A stretch of 35,508 bases of DNA from Gnetum montanum (lineage: Eukaryota; Streptophyta; Gnetopsida; Gnetales; Gnetaceae), in contig MNCI01034769.1 in assembly GCA_015680685.1 (NCBI GenBank), positions 1,145,604 to 1,181,111 of the forward strand. The letters run 5' to 3'. The notes beneath the pieces are model-generated. The model did not search any database and had not been told where the DNA came from. It saw only the letters and a list, made by a program, of their open reading frames with translations. Each line of letters starts with the position of its first letter. Position 1 is the first letter of the stretch. Shown here piece by piece: positions 1 to 10,072 of this stretch. A program made the translations under genes and the position numbers.

Positions 1-800
1 AGAAAGATGCCAAGAGGAGTTTATGCATATTAGGGATCATACATACAGATATTTGTAGTTTAGATATGATCATACATGTTCATTACCTTTATTGATGATT
101 ACTCACGATATATGTATCTCCACCTACTTCATAACAAGAGTGAAGCTTTAAATGCCTTTAAGGTGTTTAGGGCTGAAGTAGAGAAATAATGCAGTAAGTA
201 AATAAAGTTAGCAAGATCTAATAGAGGTGGTGAATACTATGGTAGATATAATAATGATGAAGAAGCACCTTGTCCATTTGCTAAGTTTCTTCAAGAGCAT
301 GAAATTGTTTCCTGGTACACTATGCCTTGTTCTCTAGACCAGAATGATGTGGTAGAAAGAAGAAACCAAACATTATTGAACATGGTGCAGAGTATGCTTA
401 GTAGCTCTAAGCTTCCTAAGTCCTTGTGGATTGAAGCTCTCAAGATGGTGGTGTATATATTAAATCAAGTTCTAACCAAGGTTTTCTTAAAGACACCATT
501 TGAATTATGGAAAGGTTGAAAATCAAGTTTGCAACATATATGCATTTGGGAATGCCCATCTGAAGTAAGAGTCTATAATCCATAAGAAAAGAAGCTAGAC
601 CCAAGGACCATAAGTGTGTATTTCATTAGATATTCTAAATGGTCTAAGGAAGATAGATTTTATTGCCCATCACATACTACTAGGTTTGTAGAATCAAGGA
701 ATGCTAAATTTCTTGAGAATGAATTGATTAGTGGGAGTAGTAGATCTTGGAACATTGTTCCTAAGATAGATCATATAGATGCTTAATGCACTACTTCAAA
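1..800 (+). pseudogene. copia integrase, decayed
   Basis: Integrase catalytic core of a copia polyprotein. Bases 1-75 read as the HTDI segment (first catalytic Asp) in another frame; from 79 the frame is constant and gives FIDDYSRYMYL, then [10 protein letters not shown], then a VERRNQTLL block containing the catalytic Glu, then the linker ending in PFELW. The usual second catalytic Asp (RSDRGGEY) is Asn, codon AAT at 220-222. Stops inside the frame (TAA near 187, TGA at 517, TAA near 580) stand where related proteins have Gln or Arg. The C-terminal region continues to about 785 (VESRNAKFLEN). It cannot make functional integrase. Identification rests on motifs read directly. Confidence 0.85.
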
Positions 801-981
801 TGATATATTGATTATTATACATAATACGCCTAGAGAAAAAAATGCATAATGAACAAAAACTAGTCATTAAAGTTCCACAAACTACTAATCAAGAAATAGT
901 AGCTAAACAATAGATACTAAAATCTGTTGAATGACCTATTGAACATCATGATCCTCAAGAGAATGATGAACCAACATTAAG

Positions 982-986
982 AAGAT
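982..986. repeat. target-site duplication AAGAT, left copy
   Basis: The five bases AAGAT precede the solo LTR and recur immediately after it at 2755-2759. They belong to the copia Arg-Arg-Ser linker, which reads through once the LTR and one copy are removed. Confidence 0.85.
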
Positions 987-1280
987 TGAAACACCATAAA
1001 ATTTTGAGACCCTCTTGCTTCACCAGGGTCTTGGGATTTAGGCAAGGGATTTCCACAAGTGCAGCGTCACAACAGTTTGGTAGGAAATGGATGCTCTAAG
1101 TTTAGACTGTCCAATTTGGCAAGTTTTCTACCTCCAAAGTTGACAGGCCTGATGGACTCTATGGCCTGCCCATATGGACAACTCACCCGGTTGACAGTTT
1201 ACTCAGAAACCTTACTTGGAGTTGTCAACGGTGCTCAGGATGTGCAAAATAGTTCGGAAAGTTTTCTAGCGAAGAAGTTT

Positions 1281-1920
1281 GCTACGCTACGCTACGCTAT
1301 GTAGCGTAGCAAGGCTCATAAGATAATTTCTTGGGCAATCAAGTGCAAACTATTGCAGAACAAAGTGCTATGCTATGCTACACTACACAATGTAGCACAA
1401 CGTAGCAGAGGTAAATCAGAAAGGCCTAACTTACTAAGTGATTCCATTAAAGAAATTGCACTCAACAAGCATTTCAGCCTCTAAAACTAGTTGCCTTGTA
1501 AATCTTTAAGTCCTTTACCAAAATTTCTTACTAGGAAGTGGCGGATTGAGAAAAAAGTAGGATACACAAGCTGCTACGCTATATAGCATAGCATAGCGTA
1601 GCGACGAAGCAAGAATAGCAAAAGACGTTTCAAAGGCAAGTTTAACAAGTTCAGCAAGTCGCAAATAAAGCCAACTGCTACGTTAGGTAGTGTAGCGTAA
1701 TGTACTAGAGATGCAAACTAAATGAAATGCTTCAAAATGTTAACCCAATGCACACCGAGGCTTCTAATAGATGCAGTTCACTTCAATGCAAATTTTCTTT
1801 TCAAACTGGTGGCTACGCTATTCTACGCTACATAGCGTAGCACAACGTAGTAAGTAGCTACGCTACACCAACATGCTATGCCACATAGCATAGCACAGCA
1901 TAGAAAATAGCTATGCTACA
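1281..1920. repeat. Palindromic GCTACGC / GCGTAGC array in the solo LTR
   Basis: At least seven imperfect palindromes of 20-45 bp are scattered at 1281-1311, 1367-1406, 1571-1601, 1680-1700, 1812-1850, 1857-1900 and 1908-1920. Each has GCTACGCTA on one side and its complement TAGCGTAGC on the other. They lie upstream of the TATA box, in U3. Single strands could fold into hairpins. Spacing is irregular (roughly 80-200 bp), unlike a tandem satellite. Confidence 0.85.
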
Positions 1921-2067
1921 CCAATGTGCTTCATCTCTTGCTTGCATTTTTTGCGCACTTGATTCCAGCATTTCCAATTTTGACAGTATTATCACAGCAT
2001 AGCAAGTTCACAACCGGTCTTGCATATCCATGCTGTATGGGCATGTCAGCATCTCATGGGTCTAGAA

Positions 2068-2116
2068 CACGTGGCACCTACACCACATCTTTCACTTGCT
2101 TTTGGCCCTATAAATA
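2068..2116 (+). promoter_or_regulatory. Core promoter of the solo LTR: CACGTG box and TATA box
   Basis: CACGTG at 2068-2073 is followed by TATAAATA at 2109-2116. The same pair with nearly the same spacing occurs in the related LTR at 27356-27400, which supports a conserved promoter. CACGTG is the plant G-box bound by bZIP/bHLH factors; binding here is inference. Confidence 0.6.
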
Positions 2117-2754
2117 CCCCAATGAGAAATGCTCAAAGGGTTGGCAAATAATTAGCAAGGTTGGCATTTTTGGTTGGCAAGGATTGGCAAGTTGACAATC
2201 CTATTGGCAAGTTGGCAAATTGGCAATCTATTGAGTCAGAAAATTTCAGTGGTTGGCATCTTTTGCATTAGCAGTTGGCATTAGCTTGTTTTTCTTGCTA
2301 GCACCTCACACTGTTAACTTTTAAGCTTATACTCAAAAAACGTAGTTGAGGCATATCGGGTGCTTCGGTCATCTCTGGACTCTTCGTGCACCTCTGGCAC
2401 TATATAACTTGTTATACATTTTTAAACAAAGAGGAGGATCGAACCTGCAACTTTGCGGTGGTGCATTTTCCTATCTCAGTTACTCTGTTATTTCTTCATT
2501 ATCATCATTGTTCAACATTGTTTTCATTATTATCGCAGTTATTGATCATCGGCTAGATCTCACATATTTCGCACTTAAAACCACATTTACAAAAGGTTAA
2601 GTTACACTGAATAAGTTCCTATCTGATCAACAAGACCATTTAGGACACCCTATTTCCATTTTATCTAGCACGGCCCTCACACAGATCCGAGGTTAAAACT
2701 GTTTGCCCGATGACCTCTTAGTGTTTCCAGCCACTGACATTTTCGGTAACTACA

Positions 2755-2759
2755 AAGAT
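2755..2759. repeat. target-site duplication AAGAT, right copy
   Basis: Right copy of the 5-bp duplication around the solo LTR. The copia frame resumes here and reads through the RT N-terminal region (LNDYMVYL) downstream. Confidence 0.85.
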
Positions 2760-4390
2760 CTACTAGATTAAGGTGATCAGAAATTCTTAATGACTATATG
2801 GTGTATCTATAGGAGTCTAACTACAACATGGGAGTCAAAAATGATCTTGAAGAATTTTCACAAGCCATGAGTTGCAAGTAATCTAACTTGGGGTATCATG
2901 CCATGAAAGATGAGATGAACTCTATGTCATCTAGTGGAGTCTAGGATCTCGTAAAGTTTCTTAATGGTGTAAAAGACATTAAATGTAAATGGGTCTTCAA
3001 GACTAAGAAAGACTCATTGTGCAACATTGAAAGATATAAGGCCAAACTTGTTGCTAAAGGGTTCACTCAAAAAGAGGAAATAGATTACAAGGAGACCTTT
3101 TCTCCTATATCTAAGAAGGACTCCCTTCATGTTATCATGGAATTGGTTGACCATTTTGATCTTGAATTACATCAAATGGATGTGAAAACATCATTTCATA
3201 ATGTTGATCTAGAGGAAGAGGTTTATATGAAACTTGAAGGATTTTCCTCTAGTGATGGTGAACAATTAGTATGCATGCTCAAGAAATTCATATATGGATT
3301 GAAATAGGACTCCCATCAAAGGTACTTAAAATTCCATGATATCATCACTTCATTTGATTTTCAAGAAAACATCATGGATCAATATATATACCAAAAGATC
3401 AATGGGAGCAAAATCTATTTCCTTGTTCTATATGTGAATGATATCCTTCTTGCAACCAATAATATTTTATTTCTATACAAGGTGAAACATTTCCTCTCTA
3501 AGAATTTTAACATGAAGGATATGGGTGAGGCATCCTATGTCATTGGAATTTAGATCGATAGGGACAAATCTAGATGTATTCTAGGACTAGCGCAGGAAAC
3601 CTATATCAATAAAGTTTTAGAGAGGTTTCAGATGAAAGATTATTTACTAAGTATAGCATCTATTGTGAAGGGTGACAAGTTCAATTTGAACTAGTGCCCT
3701 AAGAATGATTTAGAGAAAAGTTAGACGAACAACATTCCATATGCTTCAGCTATTAGAAGCCTTATGCATGTTGAGATCTACACAAGACCTAACATTGCAT
3801 TTGTTATGGGAATGTTGGAAAAATATTAGAGTTATCTAGGAATTGACCACTAGAGGGCTACAAAGAAAGTGATGAGGTACCTTCAAGGTACAAACGATTA
3901 TATGCTTATGTATAAACAAATTGACCCCTTGAAGGTAACTAGCTACTTTGACTTAGACTTTCTAGCAATGTTGATTCATAGAAATCAACATCTGGTTATG
4001 TTTTTATGCTAGTTGGAGGAGCTATATCTTGAAGGAGTGGAAAGAAAACTTTGGTTACTACTTCCATTATGGAGGCAAAGTTTGTTTCTTGTTTTGAGGC
4101 TACTTCACATGGTGTATGGCTAAATAGTTTCATATTAGGGCTTAGAATTGTAGATTCTATATCTAGGCCATTAAGAATGTTTTGTGAAAATTTAGTTGTT
4201 GTCTTTATAGCTAAGAATAATAAGAGTGGTAGTTGAAGTAAATACATTGACATAATGTACTTAGCCATAAGGGAACACATTAAGAAAAATAAAGTGGTCA
4301 TTGAGTGTATAAGCACTGAATTGATGATAGTTGATTCTTTGACAAAAGGAATGTCACCAAGTCATTTAAGGATCATGTAGTTCGAATGGG
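2760..4390 (+). pseudogene. copia reverse transcriptase and RNase H, decayed
   Basis: Second half of the copia polyprotein, resuming after the solo LTR. RT runs from LNDYMVYL through KCKWVFKTK, KAKLVAKGFTQ, the palm segment with LHQMDVKTSF, and LYVNDILLATN. The YVDD catalytic box reads YVND (codon AAT within 3431-3442), so one catalytic Asp is lost. RNase H follows: TRPNIAF, MRYLQGT, a frameshift near 3975-4000, SGYVFMLVGGAIS, then TSIMEAKFVS and the C-terminal DSLTKGMS at about 4339. Stops inside (near 3307, 3552, 3693, 3722, 3826, 3850) are mostly TAG where relatives have Gln. Copying activity is impossible as it stands. Confidence 0.88.
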
Positions 4391-4680
4391 ACTCAGTTCC
4401 ATAATATAATTTTTTTTACGTACAACTTTATAGTATTAATGAAATTCTTATTCAATTGTGGTATTTTCTCATATGATTTGCACATATAATTATGAGAGAA
4501 AATTCACATATGGTAGGACCTAGAATAAACATTGGTTTATTCATAAAGCTAGTAAACATATAAGGGATTATGTTTGAGAGATAATGCATTGCAATAAATG
4601 AAAGATAATACTTACATTAGGAAGAACTATTGCCATGATTCATGCATTTATTTCTTGAACCCTAGACTTGATTAAATATG
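4391..4680 (+). other. copia 3' non-coding stretch, left of nested insertion
   Basis: AT-rich sequence between the end of RNase H and the GAGAC target duplication. No reading frame or RNA gene is seen. It continues after the nested element at 13919, where a polypurine tract and the copia 3' LTR follow. Confidence 0.65.
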
Positions 4681-4685
4681 GAGAC
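4681..4685. repeat. target-site duplication GAGAC, left copy
   Basis: GAGAC precedes the left LTR and is repeated exactly at 13914-13918 after the right LTR. This 5-bp duplication fixes both ends of the nested element. Confidence 0.9.
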
Positions 4686-5533
4686 TAATGAGTCACGGTT
4701 TACTAGGCCCCAATATAGAATATGCGATATCACAACCAAGATACAATATCATATACATGATATCGTGGTTCTTGTGTTAGCCTATAAATAAAGCACTTAA
4801 GTGCACAGTGAGGTAGTAGTTAGATCATTAGGGAGTTAGAAGTTCTTTTCTTTTGGTAGTTTAGCTTTCAATTATTCTCAATGCATGCCCACAATGTAAT
4901 GTTTGTAATTTTATGGCACCTTTGTTTGAGTGTGATGTACTTGGACAGACACACAATCGACAATAAAGATCAAGATTACTCCATCATTGTAGCATTCACT
5001 TACCTTTTAATAATTTTAATTGTTAATTATTTATTGTTATTTTCTTAGTTAATATTTCTTCTATCATAATTTACTATTCCTGTTATTAATGTGGAATGAG
5101 TACACCTTAATCACAAACATTTAAGTATAACTACATGGTAACCCAGTAGTGTATCAAGTAGTGATTCCAGTTATGTGTGCTTGGTAATCCCAGAAGTAGT
5201 AGACGAAGTCCAAGATGCATATGAATGATTAGGGATGGATTCTCATCATACATAGGCTAGCTTAGATCTTATTTCCTATTTCCCATTAGCTTAATTAAGT
5301 TATCTCTTATTGTTCTTAGGAGTAGCATAGTAGTAGGGATCTCATCATACACCTCACTCTAGACTAAACCATATGTGACAAAGAGAATACTAGTCCAAGT
5401 GGGAAGACAACGAATTGCGATCAATGTATAACCATCTAGGTGCCACAACTAGTCTATTCGTGAAGTTCAACCAGATCACATGTACACACTTGTATTCATA
5501 TGGTTGAGCATAGGGGTACCTCACCACTCATCA
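4686..5533 (+). repeat. 5' LTR of the nested element
   Basis: 848 bp, starting TAATGAGTCA and ending CACTCATCA. The partner LTR starts TGATAAGTCA, so the ancestral end was probably TGATGAGT, the inverse complement of ACTCATCA. It holds a TATA box at 4783-4790 (CCTATAAATA) and an AATAAA polyadenylation-type signal at 4962-4967, about 175 bp downstream. Both are conserved in the right LTR. Confidence 0.9.
4783..4790 (+). promoter_or_regulatory. TATA box of the 5' LTR
   Basis: TATAAATA within GCCTATAAATAAA. The same octamer is at 13169-13176 in the other LTR, within a well conserved block, which supports function in the original element. Confidence 0.6.
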
Positions 5534-5555
5534 TTGGCTCCGTTGCCAAGGATGG
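5534..5555 (+). other. Primer-binding site of the nested element
   Basis: TTGGCTCCGTTGCCAAGG follows the LTR end directly. It matches the common plant gypsy primer site TGGCGCCGTTGCCGGGG (tRNA-Asp type) except for a few transitions. Confidence 0.75.
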
Positions 5556-5660
5556 TGCTAGTTATTTAGATTAGTTATATCATACAAGATCGTTGTAACA
5601 TAGTATTAATGATATTTCTTAAAAGAAAGAAATTAAATTCAATTAAGTCACACACAATTC

Positions 5661-8024
5661 ATGACAATGTCTCTTTCACAAGATAGTGATAACACAACAT
5701 CTATCGAGGAAATTCATTGAAGAACCAATAAAATTTATGATAAAGAAGAAGTTTGGAGTACTCAATCTTATGTAAGAGTTTCATTATTCATAGACACCCC
5801 AATGATACTCAAGGATCTTTTTTATCCAACTTAGACACCACTAGTGAAGATGGAACATCCCCTAGAACAAGGGAGCCCATAAGGCCTAGGACCTTCTCAA
5901 TGGGTAGAAAGAGTACATCAGGGGATGATTGGGAGACTTACAAAAGTCATGATGAGTCTTCTAGTTCCATCTCTTCCTTTTCTCTTTCAATGTTGGGTTG
6001 TGACACAAATGACTATTCCTTAAGGGATCAGTGTAGAAATAAAAATCGAACCCACGGGAAAATTAGAAATGCCAACATGAACATAGACCACATTGTCCCA
6101 ACTCATAACCTATTTAGTGACGATGAACCCCTACTGGCCACTAAGAGCCTAATGCATATAACAAAGGCCATTCAGATATCCTATAGGCATCACAAGGAAA
6201 GCTATCTACCCATGCTTGATTTAAACAACTTTCATAAGTTCTTAGGAGGCTATGATTCAAATCTGCAACATCATTTACAAGCCTTCTATGATTTCTGTGT
6301 ACGAAACAACATTGAGAATGGGTGACAAAGGGTTAAGCTCTTTCCTATGACACTCATTGATCAAGCTAAAGTTTCGTCGAGGTCTTTAAATTAGAATCAA
6401 TTTGTCATTGGCTAACAATGGTAGAACTCTTCAACAAAAGATATCAAACCTATGCAAGAGTGTCAGCCTTGAGAAGACAAATCCAAGAGTGGAAACAAGG
6501 GTAACATGAATGCTTGGACATGACCTTAGAAAGATATTACTCTTTGTTAAACAAATGCCTAGGCCATGGGTTCTCTGAGGAAAGGCTAATGTATCACATC
6601 ATGGATGGGCTTCGTAATGAAATAAGGGAGAACCTAGGGATGAATGCCCGAGGTCAACTATATGGACTACAAACCCATCAATTCTAAGAACTTATTAAAT
6701 GAGTAGCAAAAGAAGAAGGAGAAATAGCCAAAGGAGATAATGTTAAAAAATCTCAACAGGACCAAACTCTTGAAATAACAAAGGTTCATAATTATGAAGA
6801 GGAGAAATCAACTCACCTTAAGAAGGTGAAACTGTCCCTACCTTTGCTAATACTAAAATTACAAGATGAAATCAAGGAAAAGATCAACAAGATGATGGAG
6901 TGGCTACATGAAACATGTGGAGAATATGTAGACATTATTAGAGGGAGACCAATGTAAGATAACTTTAATAACCAAAACAAATAGAGGATACCAAACCTAG
7001 AAATAGGACAGAACACCATTTGACAATTAGAAAGAAGGGCTAAAGAAAATGAGAATAGCGGCTTAACTACAAATCATAACTATCAATGCAATGTTTTTCT
7101 GTACGATCACCCAAAAGGCCAATGCCCAATCTTGTCACATCTACATGAGCATTGGGGAAGAATGTTACATCCAAATTTCGTACAGAAGTACATGGTTGGG
7201 TGCATCCTTGTCCCACAACTTTATGGGCAATTCCACAACTCATCGTACTATCTGTGGGAAAATTCTTACTGTCCTCAATACTATGCTCAACTGCAATGGA
7301 AAAATCCCCAATCATGGGGAAGGCCATTACCAAACTAGCCACATCCTTTGTATCACCCAAAACCAAGTGCTTATTATGTTCAACATCCTGTTTCTCCAAC
7401 CAGATCAACATTGTCTACTTCACCTCATCGTTATCACTCTTCCAAGTATCATCAACCCATGTCCTCTCCTATGAGATCACTACCTCATCTTCCTTACACT
7501 CCTCCTTACTCTCAATATTATCACCCTTCACCTCCTTCTACATCACCACTAGTTCTACCAAAAGGTTTTGCACCATAGCACCAACCAACAAACATTACTT
7601 GTACTACTACTATCAACAGCAGTGGGAGTCCTCCACAACGTCAGAAGCATCCTTTCTTTAGGCATGGTCATAGAAAGAGATAGAATGTTCTGAAACCACT
7701 ACATCCTCCAACTTAACACAAGCCCAACACAGTGATGCACCTTCCTCTTAAAACTTAGCACCTCCTATTACCTTATCTAGGCCACCAATTAATAGTCCAG
7801 AAACCATGCAGCCCAATGAATAAAACAACATGAGGAGACATATCGATCCTTGCATACCGTCTTATGATCATGGGTGTCATAGTGGGTTAGCTTCTTATCA
7901 CATGACCACATTTTATAATCTTCCCCACTATGCCTACTTTAATCAAGTGTGTGAACACCAATTTGGGTATATTCCTACCATTACACCAAAAGACACCCAG
8001 TGGTTTGGATATGACCAAACCTAA
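5661..8024 (+). pseudogene. gag of the nested Ty3/gypsy-like element, decayed
   Basis: Structural (capsid) polyprotein. It starts at ATG 5661 or 5667; the frame shifts near 5750 and again near 6380. Residues from 5753-6325 give an acidic Ser-rich N-terminal part, then a segment ending FYDFCVRNNIENG. From about 6390 the Retrotrans_gag core follows: ELFNKRYQTYARVS, then RRQIQEWKQG, YYSLLNKCLGHGFSEERL and HIMDGLRNEIRENLG, ending near 6750 in a charged stretch. From 7080 to about 7670 comes a Pro/Tyr/His/Gln-rich tail (PYTPPYSQYYHPSPPS). The last part (7806-8024) is in a third frame. No CCHC zinc knuckle is evident. Stops within the core fall at Gln or Arg positions. Overlapping open frames at 7091-7474 and 7152-7661 are out of phase with this gag. 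Confidence 0.7.
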
Positions 8025-10072
8025 ATATTTCTAACATGCATAGATCCTAACTTTTCATTTATTAATTCTCACCATGATCAAAGGTTTAGTCATGGGGGAT
8101 ACCCCCCATTCTGATAAGCAAAATTAGGAAATGTTTTTTATTTTCTTTAGTTTTACAATTTTCTGCTTTTTAATTTTTTGTTTTCTAATTCCTCATTTTC
8201 CAATTTGTCGTTTTATATTTTTGTGGGTAATCTCATCTGTGAATAAAATACTCATGTAACCAGCCAATTGAGGTTTTGTTCTATGTTATCAAGGCACAAG
8301 TAACTAATTATTTGGATAGTGAGCCCACAACATCTGCCCACCCATATGATGATATTATTGTTATCATCAAAACTTAAAGTAACTTTGTACTCATTATGCC
8401 TAGAGTGAAGAGTGATGGACTAAGAGGGAATGGTAAGGATATGACATCAAGGGGACTTGTGGATTCTCTTTGGCGACATCTATATGTGCTATCATGCAAC
8501 TTGGTTGTACTAAAATATTTGTAGATCTAACAAGAAATGGGAGTAAGAGTTGTAATAAAGGCACTCAATAAAGGAACTCAATGTTGTTCTAGAGGATCCC
8601 ACGGGAAAGACATGCACCCATGCTTAAAGGTTGGTACCTTCTCTGGATCACCTTTGGGAAAGACCAAGTGCAAAAGTGGCTAGAAGAAGCAAGCAAAGAA
8701 GAAAAAAAGAAGTGAAGCAGACAAGAAAAGCTTAAAAAATGTGCTAAAAACAAATTCAAATCACTCCTCCCTTACAAAAAATGCCAAGTGATCATACACC
8801 TTGCTGTCATGATGCTCTTATGGTTGTCTATCATTGGGATGAAACAATGCCATGTCATTGATCAGAGGTATGGACTTGGTTTTGATCTTGGATCAAAAGT
8901 CTAATGGTACTTTAATCATGCACAAAACTTAGGATTCATTGTGCCCAGGGTAAGTTGCCTCACATCCCGATCTCTACAATCCCTTCTACAATTCATCTCA
9001 TCTCATAGTCTAGGTACTTCTAACTTGTGTCTTGTGTGGCATAGAATTCATACCTCATAGCAGTGGTACTTAACATGTGTATATTTTGTTGCACAAGTGC
9101 AAGTTGCATTTAACCCTTCTAGTTCCTATGAACATTTTAAGACATGGTTATGCAAGGGCATTATAGGTTGGAACCTACTTTGGGGAGGATTCACTTATGT
9201 GACTTTTGTAATTTGTACTTGTTGCACACCACCACACCATTTTATGCCCTTTGAGTACTCCATTGCCAAATCTATTCTTTCCTTTGTCATCATTTTGATC
9301 AAACATTCCTTAGAACCATTACATGTCCTTTTTCCTCATCCCTTTCAAAGAACTTCATTGTATGACTCCACTTCATTATACTTTCAGCGCCTCAATTCTC
9401 ACTTGCCATTACCCCAGATGTTTCGAATCTACCTTAATCCTTCAATTTTGACCCTAAAAACTCAAACAATCATCAATTCTACTAAGTATCCTATCTTGAT
9501 TGGGATGTGATATTAAGTACCTGATATCGAGTCTAACATAATATCATGTCCATAAAAAGTATTTATAGGGGACCCCTAGGCACTACACACGCCATTTTCA
9601 ATAGTTGACGTGAGGGGAATTGTTAGATTTTCTTCCACAATTTTTAAAGCTTTGTGAGTCTAAGTTCAACTTCCAATATTTTTCTCTTCGACACTCTGAT
9701 TTCTTTTCCAATTGAACATAATAAAACCTAAAGTGTTCAACTTAGTCATGGGGGAGGGGTACCATAGAACTTGTGCATAATTTTTTTTCAAAATTTGCTA
9801 TTGCCCAAAGGATTTCATAGGGATAAGTACTATTAAAAATTCATGCCAAACTAATTTTCTCCCTTCACCCAAGTCATCTAAGTTATTATATGAGTCACCT
9901 AAATAGATCATGTCCAACATTAAACTTTTAGGACAACTTCCTTGAAAACTTTCTAACTCTAGAATCACACTAAGTACAGAATTAAACATTTATTGAAGGA
10001 AATGAGTAAGGTATAAGATAATTGAATTTCTTTAAATAACCATACTAGTAATCAGTCCTTGTGTGATTACAG
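8025..10072 (+). other. Internal region of the nested element without recognisable domain
   Basis: About 2 kb between gag and the second ORF. No protease, RT or integrase motif could be found. A possible small basic frame starts MPRVKSDG at 8396 and runs to about 8790 with three stops at likely Gln positions and a Lys-rich tail; I do not recognise it. A frame at 9097-9510 is hydrophobic and unrecognised. Two purine-rich motifs, AGTCATGGGGGA, occur near 8088 and 9745 and resemble the tract at the 3' LTR. A TATA-like TATTTATAGGGG sits near 9560, about 500 bp before the second ORF. Confidence 0.4.

Larger units (their letters stand above)
987..2754 (+). mobile_element. Solo LTR of a Tat-like Ty3/gypsy element
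   Basis: This 1768-bp block begins TGAAACACCATAAAATTT and ends GGTAACTACA. It is flanked by AAGAT on both sides and contains no coding domain, which is the structure of a solo LTR left by LTR-LTR recombination. Its ends match the 5' LTR at 26808-27964 (start TGAAACACCACAAAATTT, end GGCGGTACA), so both belong to one family. Both also have a CACGTG box about 35 bp ahead of a TATA box. The U3 half carries an array of GCTACGC/GTAGCGTAGC palindromes. Open frames such as 1926-2195 lie in this non-coding LTR and show no recognisable domain. Confidence 0.85.

Noticed and set aside
1926-2600. Genes within the solo LTR
   Set aside because: They lie inside a non-coding LTR, across its promoter, with no domain.
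7067-7661. Overlapping frames in the gag tail as separate proteins
   Set aside because: The frame continuing the gag core (7132 and 7348 starts) gives the low-complexity Pro/Tyr tail expected. The others are shadows.
9097-9510. Envelope-like protein from a hydrophobic open frame
   Set aside because: It starts with GTG, has no clear signal peptide or anchor pattern, and no neighbour supports it.
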